NCBI RefSeq assembly: GCF_002933465.1
Contig: NZ_PSZE01000002.1
Location: 310,001-374,000 of the forward strand
Direction: 5' to 3'
Length of the DNA stretch: 64,000 nt
Source: Nocardia nova
Lineage (GTDB): Bacteria > Actinomycetota > Actinomycetes > Mycobacteriales > Mycobacteriaceae
In this document: in pieces, positions 18,041 through 27,929 of the stretch
Layout: each line of letters opens with the position of its first letter
Position numbering within the stretch: the first letter of the stretch is position 1
Translations under genes and position numbers: made by a program
Notes under the pieces: model-generated
The model's input: only the letters and a program-made list of their open reading frames with translations
The model's database searches: none
What the model was told of the DNA's origin: nothing

Positions 18041-20734
18041 GTGGGACAACCCTCGCTGACTGGCGAACTCGCGGCATTCGCCGCCGACCTGAAATTCTCC
18101 CTGGACCCGTTCCAACAGCAGGCCTGTATGGCGTTGGAGAACGGGCACAGTGTGCTGGTGTGCGCCCCGACCGGCGCTGGTAAGACCGTCGTCGGGGAAT
18201 TCGCCGTGCACCTGGCCCGCGCGGCCGGTGGGAAGTGCTTCTACACCACCCCGATCAAGGCGCTGTCGAATCAGAAGTACGCCGATCTGGTGGACCGCTA
18301 CGGCCGCGACGCGGTCGGACTGCTGACCGGTGACCAGTCGATCAATCCGGACGCTCATGTCGTGGTCATGACCACCGAAGTGCTGCGCAATATGCTCTAC
18401 GCGGGTTCGGACGCGCTGCACGCGCTGTCGTTCGTCGTCATGGACGAGGTGCACTATCTGGCCGACCGGTTCCGCGGCGCGGTGTGGGAAGAGGTCATCT
18501 TGCACCTGCCACCGGAGGTGCGCCTGGTGAGCTTGTCGGCGACGGTGAGCAATGCCGAGGAGTTCGGCGCGTGGATGGAGACCGTGCGCGGTGACACCGC
18601 GGTCATCGTCGACGAGACGCGCCCGGTGCCGCTGTGGCAGCACGTCATGGTCGGTCGGCGGCTGTTCGATCTGTTCGATACCAAATCCAGCGATCAGAAG
18701 ATCCTCGTCGACGAAGATCTCGTTCGCTACATCAAACATCGCGAGACCGCCGACCGGATGAACGGTTGGGGTGGGCCGCGTCACCGGGGTGGTGGCCCGC
18801 GCCGGGATTTCCGGCCGCTGCCGCGCCCGGAGATGCTCGCCCGCCTCGACGAGGAAGGGCTGCTACCGGCGATCACCTTCATCTTCAGCCGGGCCGGGTG
18901 CGACGGCGCCCTCGCTCAGTGCCTGCGCTCGCGCCTGGATCTGAGCCGTCCCGACGAGGCGGCGGAGATCGAGGCCGTGATCGAACGCCATACCGGTGAT
19001 CTGCCGCGCGCGGATCTCGATGTGCTCGGCTATTGGGAGTGGCGGGAGGCGCTCTACCGGGGCCTGGCCGCCCATCATGCCGGCATGTTGCCCGCCTTCC
19101 GGCACACCGTGGAGGAATTGTTCGTCCGCGGGCTGGTGCGGGCCGTATTCGCCACGGAGACACTGGCTCTCGGCATCAACATGCCGGCGCGCACGGTGGT
19201 GCTGGAACGGCTGGTGAAGTTCAACGGCGAAACCCATGCCGAGCTGACTCCCGGAGAATACACGCAGCTCACCGGCCGAGCCGGGCGGCGCGGTATCGAC
19301 ATCGAGGGCCACGCGGTGGTGATGTGGCATCCCGACGTCGACACCAGCGCCGTCGCGGGCCTGGCCTCGACCCGCACCTATCCGTTGCGCAGCTCGTTCC
19401 GGCCCGGATACAACATGTCGATCAACCTGATCGACCGGATGGGCGCCACGCAGTCGCGAGAGCTGCTGGAGCGCTCGTTCGCGCAGTTCCAGGCCGACCG
19501 GTCGGTGGTGGGCCTGGTCCGCGGCATCGAGCGCAACGAGGCGCAGGTGCGGAAGTTGCGCTCGCAGATCGGCGACGACGGATTTCTCGAATATCTGTCG
19601 CTGCGCGAGCGGATCAAACAACGCGAACGGGAACTGGAACGGCAGGGGCGCGCCGACCGGCGCGGGGCGGCGGTCGAGTCGCTGACCTCGCTGCGCCGCG
19701 GTGACGTGGTGGCCATCCCGACCGGGCGCCGCCAGGGTCTCGCGGTGATCCTGGAACCGGACGCGAGTCCGGGCGATCCGCGGCCGCTGGTGCTGACCGC
19801 CGACACCTGGGCCGGCCGCGTCTCGGCCGCCGACTTCCCGACCCCCGCTCAGCCGCTGGGCCGGATGCGGCTGCCCCGCCATGTCGACCACCGCACCGCG
19901 CGGGCGCGCCGCGATCTGGCATCGGCGTTGCGCAGCACGGGAATCGCGGTACCCGGGCGGGGCCGGCGCGGTGGTCGTGCGCGTGCGGCCGACGATCGGG
20001 AACTGGCGACGCTACGGCGTGCGCTGCGCGCTCATCCCGCTCACTCCCGGCCCGACCGGGAGCAGCTGGCCCGGCTGGGGGAGCGCTACAACCGGCTCGA
20101 GCGAGAGACCGAGTCGATGCGCCAGAAGGTCGCTGCGACAACGAATTCGCTCGCGCGCACCTTCGATCGGATCGTCGCGCTGCTGAGTGAGCGCGGCTAC
20201 GTCGACGGCGGGGAGGTCACCGCCGACGGGCGGCGGCTCGCTCGGATTTACACCGAGGCGGATCTCGTTGTGGCCGAATGCCTTCGGCAGGGGCTGTGGC
20301 GCGGGCTCGGTGCCGCCGAGCTCGCGGGCGTGGTGTCGGTACTGGTCTTCGAGTCGCGGCAGGAGGGCGGCTACCTCGGCCCGTCCGGGCCGACCGAGCC
20401 GGTGCGGCGCGCGGTCGGCGCCACCATCGGCGTGTGGAGCCAGCTGCGCACCGACGAGGCCAGGCACAAACTGCCGCCGACCCGGGAACCGGATCTGGGC
20501 TTCGTCACCGGCATCTACAAATGGGCCCGCGGCGACGGATTGGCCGAATCGTTGCTGGCCAGTGGTGATCAGGGCAGTGCGTTGTCGGCGGGCGATTTCG
20601 TGCGCTGGTGCCGACAGGTGATCGATCTGCTCGACCAGATCCACCAGACCGCCGACGACACCGAAATCGCCGCCACCGCCGCCAAGTCGGTGCGCGCCAT
20701 CCGGCGTGGCGTTGTGGCGGTGGACGCCGCGTAG
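18041..20734 (+). CDS. helY: Ski2/Mtr4-like DEAD/DEAH helicase HelY
   Basis: An 897-aa superfamily 2 helicase. Motif I is APTGAGKT, motif II DEVH, motif III LSATVSN and motif VI QLTGRAGRRG. After the helicase core come a linker region and a C-terminal DSHCT-like domain, as in M. tuberculosis HelY (about the same length). It probably unwinds RNA. The GTG at 18041 is 2 nt after the tatC stop; the frame extends upstream through tatC as a shadow and was trimmed. Residues 245-270 hold a Gly/Arg-rich insertion. Confidence 0.93.
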   Translation: MGQPSLTGELAAFAADLKFSLDPFQQQACMALENGHSVLVCAPTGAGKTVVGEFAVHLARAAGGKCFYTTPIKALSNQKYADLVDRYGRDAVGLLTGDQSINPDAHVVVMTTEVLRNMLYAGSDALHALSFVVMDEVHYLADRFRGAVWEEVILHLPPEVRLVSLSATVSNAEEFGAWMETVRGDTAVIVDETRPVPLWQHVMVGRRLFDLFDTKSSDQKILVDEDLVRYIKHRETADRMNGWGGPRHRGGGPRRDFRPLPRPEMLARLDEEGLLPAITFIFSRAGCDGALAQCLRSRLDLSRPDEAAEIEAVIERHTGDLPRADLDVLGYWEWREALYRGLAAHHAGMLPAFRHTVEELFVRGLVRAVFATETLALGINMPARTVVLERLVKFNGETHAELTPGEYTQLTGRAGRRGIDIEGHAVVMWHPDVDTSAVAGLASTRTYPLRSSFRPGYNMSINLIDRMGATQSRELLERSFAQFQADRSVVGLVRGIERNEAQVRKLRSQIGDDGFLEYLSLRERIKQRERELERQGRADRRGAAVESLTSLRRGDVVAIPTGRRQGLAVILEPDASPGDPRPLVLTADTWAGRVSAADFPTPAQPLGRMRLPRHVDHRTARARRDLASALRSTGIAVPGRGRRGGRARAADDRELATLRRALRAHPAHSRPDREQLARLGERYNRLERETESMRQKVAATTNSLARTFDRIVALLSERGYVDGGEVTADGRRLARIYTEADLVVAECLRQGLWRGLGAAELAGVVSVLVFESRQEGGYLGPSGPTEPVRRAVGATIGVWSQLRTDEARHKLPPTREPDLGFVTGIYKWARGDGLAESLLASGDQGSALSAGDFVRWCRQVIDLLDQIHQTADDTEIAATAAKSVRAIRRGVVAVDAA

Positions 20735-20838
20735 CGTGCCGGGCTGTGATTGGATGACTATCGGTACCGACCGTGGTGAGGGCCTGATCACCTCACGCGG
20801 GGGGATGTGAGACGACGAGTGCGAGTGGAGGCAGGCAC

Positions 20839-21561
20839 ATGAGCGGCCCGTACGGACCGAACGAGACCCCTGGCCCAGGGGAGGGCCACAGCAGCGATCC
20901 GACCCAGCAGTGGTCGGGGCAGCCGCAGCCCGGCCAGTCCGGACCGGCGCCGCAGTGGGGTGCCCAGCAGCCGCAACAGCCCCAGTGGGGCCAGCCCGCG
21001 CCGTCGCAGCAGCCGTGGGCACCGCAGCAGCCGCAGTGGGGTGGCCAGAGCCAGCCGTCCTGGCCTCAGCAGCCACCGGCCCAGGCGCAGCCGTGGGAGC
21101 CGACCCAGCAGCAGTGGGGGCAGCCGCCGCAGCCGTCACAGCAGCAATGGGCGCAGCAGCAGCCTACCCAGCAGGGGTGGGGGCAGCAGCCCGACCAGTC
21201 GCAGCAGCAGTGGGGGATGCAGGAACCCCAGCTGAGCAACACACCCGCCAAGAAGTCGAAGAAGGGCCTGCTCTTCGGCGGTATCGGCGTGCTGGTCGTG
21301 GTGGTCGTCGCCGTGGTCCTCGCCTTCGTCTTCCTGGGCAGCGACAAACTGGACAACAAGGCCGTGCAGGATGGCGTGCAGAAGGTCCTCAAGGATTCCT
21401 ACGGCATCGATGATGTCCAGAACGTCAGCTGCCCCTCGGGGCAGAAGGTCGAGGTCGGTGGCACCTTCGACTGCACCCTGAAGGTCGGCGGCGAGCAGAA
21501 GAAGGTCACCGTCAAGATCACCAAGGACGACGGCACCTACGAGGTCGGCCGCCCCAACTGA
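20839..21561 (+). CDS. DUF4333 membrane-anchored protein with Gln/Pro-rich head
   Basis: A 240-aa protein in three parts: a cytoplasmic head of about 130 residues made of irregular PQ(Q)PQWGQ repeats; one membrane helix (LLFGGIGVLVVVVVAVVLAF) after a basic KKSKKG stop; and an extracellular DUF4333 domain with two Cys (NVSCPSG...FDCTLKVGG) probably forming a disulfide. M. tuberculosis has the equivalent gene after helY (Rv2091c). Function is unknown; the domain is common in lipoproteins and membrane proteins of Corynebacteriales. Confidence 0.85.
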   Translation: MSGPYGPNETPGPGEGHSSDPTQQWSGQPQPGQSGPAPQWGAQQPQQPQWGQPAPSQQPWAPQQPQWGGQSQPSWPQQPPAQAQPWEPTQQQWGQPPQPSQQQWAQQQPTQQGWGQQPDQSQQQWGMQEPQLSNTPAKKSKKGLLFGGIGVLVVVVVAVVLAFVFLGSDKLDNKAVQDGVQKVLKDSYGIDDVQNVSCPSGQKVEVGGTFDCTLKVGGEQKKVTVKITKDDGTYEVGRPN

Positions 21562-21653
21562 GCGTGACTGCCGTCGAACGGTCGGCCGGGCAACACGTAT
21601 AGTTCGGCGCGCCCCAGGTCGGCGGCTAGGGCCGGGCGCGACGGCACGATCGC

Positions 21654-21689
21654 CTAGCCGTACGAACTCGTCTAGCCGTACGAACTCGT
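21654..21689. repeat. 18-bp tandem duplication
   Basis: CTAGCCGTACGAACTCGT occurs twice in direct succession (21654-21671, 21672-21689), in the 314-bp gap between two convergent genes (21562-21875). No gene is supported in this gap. Confidence 0.8.
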
Positions 21690-21875
21690 CGGCGTGCGCC
21701 GGGGCGAGGGTGCGGGCTGGGCGCGGCGAGTCTGCGCGGTTGCCGCGCTCCCGTGCTCTGTGACAGGGTCTCCCAGGGTCTCCGGCGTGCCGTCCCGATC
21801 GTGCCGGAGTCTTCACCGGTCATGTGGCAATCTATGCCCGCCAACACATTTCGTGACCGTGGTGGATGTCGGGCG

Positions 21876-22841
21876 TCAGGTGTTCGCCGCCAGGGCGGCG
21901 GTCAGTCGTTTGATGGGGCTCTCGGCGTTGTAGGCGGTGGCCAGCGCGTGCAGCCGGCCCGAATCCGCCGGCTCGGCGGGCAGCAGGTCGGGGCCGGACA
22001 ATTCCACCTCGGCATCGCGAACGACCCGCACCACGGGTGCGGCGGCCTTCAAATACTCCTCGGCCGCCGCGAGTTTCGCGCGCACGCCGCGCGCCAGATC
22101 CGACCCGGGGTCGGCGACGGCGGCCACCAGCGCCTCGAGCGAGCCGTAGCGCGAAATCAGCGTGGCGGCGGATTTGTCACCGATCCCGGCGACACCGGGC
22201 AGGCCGTCGGACGAATCGCCGCGCAGGGTCGCCATATCGGCGTAGGCCGGGCCCGCATTCTCCGGTGGCACACCGTATTTCGCAGCCACCTCGGCAGGGC
22301 CGTACAGTTCTGCCTTGGCCAGCCCGCGGCCCACGTAGAAGACGTGGACAGGCGGCGCGTCCGCGCGCACCACCTGCAGCAGATCGCGATCACCGCTGAC
22401 CACGATCACCTCGTTGTCGCGTTCGCGGGCGGCGAGGGTGCCGATCACGTCGTCGGCCTCCAGACCGGCCGCACCGGCGGTCGCGATCCCGGCCGCCGCG
22501 AGCACCTCGGCGATCATGTCGACCTGCGGAGTGAGGGTGTCGGGCACCTCCTCGGCGCCGGGCTGGGCGTCGGTGCCGGTGTCGAGCCGGTGGGCCTTGT
22601 AGGAGGGCACGAGCTCGACGCGGAAGGCCGGGCGCCAATCGAGATCGAGGCACACCACCAGGCGGCCCGGATTGTGCCGGGTGATCAGCGCGGCGACCAT
22701 ATCGGTGAAACCGCGCAGTGCGTTCACCGGCCGGCCGTCTGGCGCGGCGATCTTCTCCGGGATGGCGTAGAACGCCCGGAACCACAGGCTAGCGCCGTCG
22801 AGCAGCAGCAGTGGCCGGTCACTCGCACTGGAGGTGAGCAT
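21876..22841 (-). CDS. 5'-3' exonuclease (PolA N-terminal/FEN-like)
   Basis: A 321-aa stand-alone 5' nuclease. Metal-binding acidic motifs are seen: [27 protein letters not shown] and [11 protein letters not shown], and the helix-hairpin-helix [14 protein letters not shown]. It would act on 5' flaps or RNA primers. The ATG at 22841 gives [16 protein letters not shown]; an upstream extension overlaps the pepE promoter. The equivalent in M. tuberculosis is Rv2090, at the same place in the locus. Confidence 0.93.
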   Translation of the reverse strand: MLTSSASDRPLLLLDGASLWFRAFYAIPEKIAAPDGRPVNALRGFTDMVAALITRHNPGRLVVCLDLDWRPAFRVELVPSYKAHRLDTGTDAQPGAEEVPDTLTPQVDMIAEVLAAAGIATAGAAGLEADDVIGTLAARERDNEVIVVSGDRDLLQVVRADAPPVHVFYVGRGLAKAELYGPAEVAAKYGVPPENAGPAYADMATLRGDSSDGLPGVAGIGDKSAATLISRYGSLEALVAAVADPGSDLARGVRAKLAAAEEYLKAAAPVVRVVRDAEVELSGPDLLPAEPADSGRLHALATAYNAESPIKRLTAALAANT

Positions 22842-22944
22842 GGCGCAGACGCTACCGGGCCGCACCGACAATCGGGCCACGACCCGGTCGCGAACGTCGC
22901 GATCGCCCGGACCGCGTCCGGCGCGGCGGGTAACGTCGTATCGC

Positions 22945-24072
22945 ATGAGCGCGCGTACGGAGTCACGATTCGGTGCCGAGATCTACGGCAAGCGGCTGGA
23001 GCGGGCGGCGGAGTTGACCCGCGCGGCGCATCTGGACGCGCTGCTGATCACCCCCGGACCGGATCTGCGATATCTGCTGGGATCGGCCGCCCAATCCTTC
23101 GAGCGGCTCACCTGCCTGGTCGTCCCGGCCAGCGGCGAAACCCCGTCGGTGGTGGTACCGAAGCTGGAGCTGGCGGCGCTCGATGGCTCGGCGGCCGGTG
23201 AACTCGGATTGCACATGGTGTCGTGGGTGGACGGCGTGGACCCGTACGGGGTCGTGAAATCGACGCTGAACGCGGGCGCGCGAGTCGCGGTCGACGATGC
23301 CATGCCCGCCCTGCATCTGCTCCCGATCGCGGACGCGCTGACGGCACTGCCGGTGTCGGCGACCCCGATCATCCGCGAACTGCGGATGATCAAGGATGCC
23401 GCCGAGATCGACGCCCTGCGCCGCGCGGGTGCGGCCATCGATCGGGTCCACGCCCGGATGGGTGAGTGGCTGCGACCGGGCCGCACCGAGGCCGAGGTCG
23501 CCGCCGACATCACCGCCGCGATCGTCGAGGAGGGACACGACCGCGCCGATTTCGTCATCGTCGGTAGCGGCCCCAACGGCGCCAACCCGCACCACAGCCA
23601 TTCCGACCGGATCATCGACGCCGGCGACGTGGTGGTCATCGATATCGGCGGCCCCGTCGAACCCGGGTACTTCTCCGATTCCACCCGCACCTACGTGCTG
23701 GGCGAGCCCGATCCGGAGATCGCCGAGCGCTACGCCGCGCTCGAACGCGCGCAGGCCGCCGCGGTGGCTGCGGTGCGACCGGGCGTCACCGCCGAATCGG
23801 TGGACGCCGCGGCCCGGAACCTGTTGTCCGAGGCGGGGTTCGGCGAGGCGTTCATTCACCGCACCGGCCACGGCATCGGGCTGTCGGTGCACGAGGAGCC
23901 CTACATCGTGGCCGGCAACGAGACCGTGCTGCGGCAGGGGATGGCGTTCAGCATCGAGCCGGGCATCTACTTCGGCGGCGAATGGGGCGCGCGCATCGAG
24001 GACATCGTGGTGGTCACCGAGGAGGGCGGCGAATCGGTGAACCAGCGCCCGCACGGCCTGACGGTGCTGTGA
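22945..24072 (+). CDS. pepE: M24 family dipeptidase/Xaa-Pro aminopeptidase (PepE-like)
   Basis: A 375-aa creatinase/prolidase-fold metallopeptidase. The five metal ligands are visible: two Asp in [17 protein letters not shown], His in [11 protein letters not shown], and Glu in IEPGIYF and ARIEDIV. The N-terminal 130 residues are the creatinase-N domain. It is divergent from the exonuclease, as in M. tuberculosis (Rv2090/Rv2089c pepE). The ATG at 22945 is preferred over an upstream start that overlaps the exonuclease promoter. The stop lies in the first copy of a 19-bp triplicate repeat. Confidence 0.92.
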   Translation: MSARTESRFGAEIYGKRLERAAELTRAAHLDALLITPGPDLRYLLGSAAQSFERLTCLVVPASGETPSVVVPKLELAALDGSAAGELGLHMVSWVDGVDPYGVVKSTLNAGARVAVDDAMPALHLLPIADALTALPVSATPIIRELRMIKDAAEIDALRRAGAAIDRVHARMGEWLRPGRTEAEVAADITAAIVEEGHDRADFVIVGSGPNGANPHHSHSDRIIDAGDVVVIDIGGPVEPGYFSDSTRTYVLGEPDPEIAERYAALERAQAAAVAAVRPGVTAESVDAAARNLLSEAGFGEAFIHRTGHGIGLSVHEEPYIVAGNETVLRQGMAFSIEPGIYFGGEWGARIEDIVVVTEEGGESVNQRPHGLTVL

Positions 24073-24122
24073 GGCGCGGAGAACGCTGTGAGGCGCGGAG
24101 AACGCTGTGAGGCGCGGAGAAC
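24066..24122. repeat. Three tandem copies of a 19-bp unit between convergent stops
   Basis: GCTGTGAGGCGCGGAGAAC is repeated exactly three times (24066, 24085, 24104). The first copy includes the pepE stop; the array ends at the base before the stop codon of the convergent reductase gene. Array length probably varies between strains. Confidence 0.9.
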
Positions 24123-24533
24123 TCAGCCGCGCAGGGTACTGCTCGACAACACCCGCGCGACGCGCACCGCGATGACCACGCGCTGCGGGTTCTCACGCGG
24201 GGTGCGGTAGCGCTCGGCGTAGCGGGCTTCGGCCTCGGCGACCCGATCGCGTTCGGTCCAGACCTCGGCCGGGCCCTCGAGGGTGAGCCAGCGCGGGCCG
24301 TCGACCTGGCTCAGCGCGGCGTAACCACGCCGGTCCGCGTTACGCGCCTTGGTGGTGGGACCGCTGGTGATCACCCGCGCGATGCCGGCCTCGGGATCCC
24401 AGGTGAAACCGACCGCGACCACGTGCGGGGTACCGTCCGCACGCAGCGTGGTCAGCGTGGCCAGATGCCGTTCGGTCACGAATTCGAGGGCGCTGGGGGA
24501 CAGGTCGATGCGCGCGGCCGCGGTACTGGTCAT
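24123..24533 (-). CDS. F420-dependent PNPOx-fold reductase (Rv2074-like)
   Basis: A 136-aa split-barrel protein: [26 protein letters not shown], then [18 protein letters not shown] and a C-terminal [14 protein letters not shown]. This closely matches what I recall of M. tuberculosis Rv2074, an F420H2-dependent biliverdin reductase, which sits in the same neighbourhood. Cofactor and substrate are inferred from that. The ATG at 24533 is chosen over one 42 nt upstream. Confidence 0.86.
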   Translation of the reverse strand: MTSTAAARIDLSPSALEFVTERHLATLTTLRADGTPHVVAVGFTWDPEAGIARVITSGPTTKARNADRRGYAALSQVDGPRWLTLEGPAEVWTERDRVAEAEARYAERYRTPRENPQRVVIAVRVARVLSSSTLRG

Positions 24534-24576
24534 GGCTGTGACGCTAGCAACCGGCGCCGATGGCAGACTATGCGCC

Positions 24577-25332
24577 ATGGGTGTGCGTGAGGTCGACGAC
24601 GGGGTGATCGTGCTGTTCGGCGGGCGCAGCGAGATGGGACTCGAGGTCGTCCGCCGGATCTGCGTGGATCGCGAGGTCGTGCTCGCGGCGCGGCGCAGCG
24701 ATCGGCTGGGGGAGGAGACCGCGATGCTGCGCGCGGCGGGAGCCGCTGCGGTTCACGCGGTGGAGTTCGACGCCGACGACCTGTCCGGCCATCAGCCGCT
24801 GCTGGAGAAACTGACCGCCGACCACGGCCGTATCGGGGTCGCCATTCTGGCCTTCGGGATACTGGGCGATCAGGCCCGCGCCGAACAGGATCCGGCCGCG
24901 GCGGTCGCGGTGCTGCACACCGACTTCGTCGCGCAGGTGAGCCTGCTGACGGTACTGGCGAATCTGCTGCGCGCCCAGGGCGGTGGCCAGCTGGTGGTGT
25001 TCGGTTCGGTTGCCGGGGTGCGGGTGCGGCGTGCCAACTATGTCTACGGTTCGGGCAAGGCGGGGCTGGACGGATTCGCCTCGGGACTGTCGGACGCGTT
25101 GCACGGCAGTGGCGTTCATCTGTTGCTCGTCCGGCCGGGTTTCGTGATCGGGCGGATGACCGAGGGAATGAGCCCGGCGCCGCTGTCGAGTACACCGCAG
25201 CAGGTGGCCGACGCGGTGGTCACCGCCTTGCATCGGCACGCGGGCGAAGTCTGGGTACCGCGCACCCTGCGATTCGCCTTCGCGGTGGCCCGATGGGTGC
25301 CACGGGCCGTCTGGCGCCGGATGCCCCGCTGA
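24577..25332 (+). CDS. DprE2-like short-chain dehydrogenase
   Basis: A 251-aa SDR. The dinucleotide motif is the unusual [13 protein letters not shown], followed by ILAFGILGD, a Ser in [27 protein letters not shown] (catalytic S-Y-x3-K with Y and K in VYGSGKAG), and LVRPGFV. The [17 protein letters not shown] block is typical of DprE2, which makes decaprenylphosphoryl arabinose with DprE1. No DprE1 is adjacent, so this may be a paralogue; Rv2073c occupies the same position in M. tuberculosis. The C-terminus has a hydrophobic, basic tail. Confidence 0.82.
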   Translation: MGVREVDDGVIVLFGGRSEMGLEVVRRICVDREVVLAARRSDRLGEETAMLRAAGAAAVHAVEFDADDLSGHQPLLEKLTADHGRIGVAILAFGILGDQARAEQDPAAAVAVLHTDFVAQVSLLTVLANLLRAQGGGQLVVFGSVAGVRVRRANYVYGSGKAGLDGFASGLSDALHGSGVHLLLVRPGFVIGRMTEGMSPAPLSSTPQQVADAVVTALHRHAGEVWVPRTLRFAFAVARWVPRAVWRRMPR

Positions 25333-25377
25333 TGCGCACGTCCACACCGGCTGCGCGGCAGCCCCGCTACGCTTCGA

Positions 25378-25521
25378 GCGCGGCAGTGCCGTTGCCGGGT
25401 CGCGCGGCAGTGCCGTTGCCCGCTTGCGCGGCAGTGCCGTTGCCCGCTTGCGCGGCAGTGCCGTTGCCCGCTTGCGCGGCAGTGCCGTTGCCCGCTTGCG
25501 CGGCAGTGCCGTTGCCGGGTT
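25378..25521. repeat. 24-bp minisatellite, six units
   Basis: Six head-to-tail 24-bp units beginning GCGCGGCAGTGCCGTTG (25378, 25402, 25426, 25450, 25474, 25498). Units 2-5 are identical; 1 and 6 differ at the end (CCGGGT instead of CCCGCT). Two degenerate units follow to about 25560. The array lies between the SDR stop and the cobL start. All periods are multiples of three, and the + strand frame would read PLPACAAV repeats, but no start or domain supports translation. Confidence 0.95.
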
Positions 25522-25578
25522 GCGCGGCAGCGGTCTGCCTGTCTGCGCGGCAGTCCCGGGACGGCGTCCGGTGACGGT

Positions 25579-26874
25579 ATGACAGGCGAAAAACACACTC
25601 CCGCAGCGGGAGACACGCAGGACACACCGGACAGCGATCGCCTGATCGCGGTGGTGGGCATCGGCGCCGACGGCTGGCCGGGGTTGAGCCCGCTCGTGCG
25701 CGCCGAGATCGCCGCGGCCCAGGTGCTTTTCGGATCGCGCCGCCAGCTGGATCTGATCCCCGCCCACGCGAGCACCGCGCAGCGCCGGGCCTGGCCTACA
25801 CCGCTGCTGCCCGCGCTGCCGGAACTGCTGGCCGCACATCACGATTCGCGGATCTGCGTACTCGCCAGCGGTGATCCCATGTTCTACGGCATCGGCGTCA
25901 CGCTGGCGAAACTGCTGGGCCCGCAAGCTATCCGGGTCTATCCGCAGCCGTCGTCTGCCACGTTGGCCTGTGCGCGACTGGGCTGGGCCAGTGCGCACAC
26001 ACCGGTGGTGAGCATCGTCGGCCGCCCCCTCGAAACAGTTCTGCCGGAACTCGCCGACGGCCGGCGGTTGCTGGTGCTCAGCGCCGACGAACATTCTCCG
26101 GCGCGGGTGGCGGAACTGTTGCGGTGCAATGGTTTCGGTGAATCGCGAGTGACCGTGCTGGAGCAACTCGGTGGTCCCGGCGAACGGATCGTCGCCGCCA
26201 CGGCGGCGCAGTGGTCGCGGCCGCCCGGGGACCCGTTGAACCTCGTCGCCGTCGAGGCCGTCCATGATCCGGCCGCGCCCCGGTTCACCCGGCTTCCAGG
26301 ACTGCCCGATGCCTCCTACGGCGGCGACGGGCAGCTGACGAAGGCGGAGGTCCGCACCCTGTCGATCGCCGCGCTCGCCCCCGCGCCCGGCGAATTGCTG
26401 TGGGATGTGGGCGGCGGGTCGGGCACCATCGCCATCGAATGGTGCCGGACCCATCCCGACTGCCGCGCAATCACATTCGAGCGCAGCGCGGCGCGGCGCG
26501 GCCAGATCGCCGCCAACGCCGCGGCGCTCGGAGTGCCCGCGATCGTCGTGCGCGGCGAGGCGCCCGCCGATCTGCCCGCGTCCGGCGATCCGGCGCCGGA
26601 CGCGGTCTTCCTCGGCGGCGGCCTCACTCAGGACGGACTGTTCACGACATGTTGGGACCGGCTGCGGCCGGGTGGACGGCTGGTCGCCAACGCCGTGACC
26701 GCCGAATCCGAGGCGCTGCTGCTGCGCTGGGCCGCGACGTATGGCGGTGAACTGCGGAAATTCCAGATCTACCGGGGCGAGCCGCTCGGCGGATTCACGG
26801 CCTGGCGCCCACATCTTCCGGTCGCGCAGTGGATCGCAACGAAGCCGATCGCTCAGTCCGTATCGCCCGAGTAG
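25579..26874 (+). CDS. cobL: Precorrin-6Y C5,15-methyltransferase (decarboxylating)
   Basis: A 431-aa bifunctional enzyme of aerobic cobalamin synthesis. The N-terminal half is a tetrapyrrole methylase (VVGIGADGWPGLSP, LASGDPMFYGIG, PQPSSATLACARLGW), corresponding to CbiE. The C-terminal half is a CbiT-type methyltransferase/decarboxylase (LLWDVGGGSGTIAIEW, FLGGGLTQDGL). The first 20 residues are a low-complexity tail, so the true start may be slightly later. Expected neighbours cobM and cobK are not next to it; cobK lies 21 kb away. Confidence 0.95.
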   Translation: MTGEKHTPAAGDTQDTPDSDRLIAVVGIGADGWPGLSPLVRAEIAAAQVLFGSRRQLDLIPAHASTAQRRAWPTPLLPALPELLAAHHDSRICVLASGDPMFYGIGVTLAKLLGPQAIRVYPQPSSATLACARLGWASAHTPVVSIVGRPLETVLPELADGRRLLVLSADEHSPARVAELLRCNGFGESRVTVLEQLGGPGERIVAATAAQWSRPPGDPLNLVAVEAVHDPAAPRFTRLPGLPDASYGGDGQLTKAEVRTLSIAALAPAPGELLWDVGGGSGTIAIEWCRTHPDCRAITFERSAARRGQIAANAAALGVPAIVVRGEAPADLPASGDPAPDAVFLGGGLTQDGLFTTCWDRLRPGGRLVANAVTAESEALLLRWAATYGGELRKFQIYRGEPLGGFTAWRPHLPVAQWIATKPIAQSVSPE

Positions 26875-27142
26875 CGACACGCGGGCAGCCGGTCAGTGTT
26901 GGGAGCCTGCCGGTATCGGTGCGTCGGCTGTGGCGACTCGCGGCGACCGTGCACGGACCCGGGCGACTACGGGTTCATTCCGGCTCTCAGCGCGGCCGCG
27001 CGCAGGGCAGGCATCTCGGCCTCGATCGGTGAGGGCGCCGATCGGTGGCGGGCGGCCCACCGTGCCGACGCCGCGGTCGTGTTTCCCGTGGGCCCTCGAG
27101 CTGACCCGCTCGTACCCACCGACGGAGGCGCCGAGGCCATCC

Positions 27143-27616
27143 TCATCCCAAGGTTTCCGACAACGGGTTTCGAGCTTCGGCAAGCGTGCGGTAGTCCTCG
27201 AGGATGCGGCGAATGGAGGGCGTCACGCGCAGGTCGCTGCCCAGTGGCGCCCAGGTGTAGGCGCTGTGGGCGGACAGACGGATGGGGTACGTGGCGGCCA
27301 CGTCGACGGCGAAGTGCAGGCGTCGGACCGGTTTTCCGCCGGGCGAGAGATAGTCGAAAGAGCCTACGTGGCAACGGATTCGGGTGACGATCAGCCCGGT
27401 CTCGGTGGCGACTCCGCGCGCCACGGCCGCGTCCAGCGGTTCGCCGGCTTCGACGGTGGTGCCGGGGAGTTTGAGGGTGGCCTTGATGGGGCCGCTGTCG
27501 TCACGTTCCAGCAGCAGAACCTCCCCGCCGCGATCGATGATCGTGCCGATTCGTAGTGCGACACCCTCCTTTTCCGCGCTCTCGTACAGTTCGTCGAGCA
27601 TGGATGTAGAGATCAT
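27143..27616 (-). CDS. NUDIX-fold protein with degenerate catalytic box
   Basis: A 157-aa NUDIX-domain protein. The box region reads GTTVEAGEPLDAAVARGVATETGL. Compared with the consensus, the second Gly is Thr, the RE pair is RG and the EE pair is TE, so key metal-binding glutamates are missing and classical hydrolysis is doubtful. Start at ATG 27616 (MISTSMLDELY) or the internal ATG at 27601. The 274 bp upstream (27656-27929, divergent from the epimerase) and 268 bp downstream (26875-27142) hold no supported gene. Confidence 0.72.
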   Translation of the reverse strand: MISTSMLDELYESAEKEGVALRIGTIIDRGGEVLLLERDDSGPIKATLKLPGTTVEAGEPLDAAVARGVATETGLIVTRIRCHVGSFDYLSPGGKPVRRLHFAVDVAATYPIRLSAHSAYTWAPLGSDLRVTPSIRRILEDYRTLAEARNPLSETLG

Positions 27617-27929
27617 CCGACTCACCAACCCTTGATCGGTGCACCACACGGGCACTACAGAGACGACCCATTATTAAGGTAGACCGGAAACGGTGTGCGA
27701 GGGGCGGATTCGATCGCCTTGATGTGTCACGGCCGAACCGTTCGCGTGGTCGGTGTCTCGGGTGCTCTCGGGTTACTGTCCGACTGGCCACGGGGCGGTG
27801 CCGACCGGGAGTAAGCCGGTGAAAATGACGGATTCGATCGACCATCGAACCGACGTCGAATTATGACGGTTTGCTTACCGGTGGCGCCGCGTCCCCACAT
27901 CACGCGGCGGTCGTGGCCAGAATCTCGGT

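Noticed and set aside
25378-25560. CRISPR-like array
   Set aside because: The 24-bp units abut directly with no unique spacers, and there are no cas genes; it is a minisatellite.
24568-26880. 770-aa ORF antisense to the SDR gene and cobL
   Set aside because: Spans two real genes and the minisatellite on the other strand; low-complexity protein.
26896-27387. 163-aa ORF with an early CVGCGDSRRPC segment
   Set aside because: Overlaps the NUDIX-like gene antisense, unusual composition, no family and no ribosome site.
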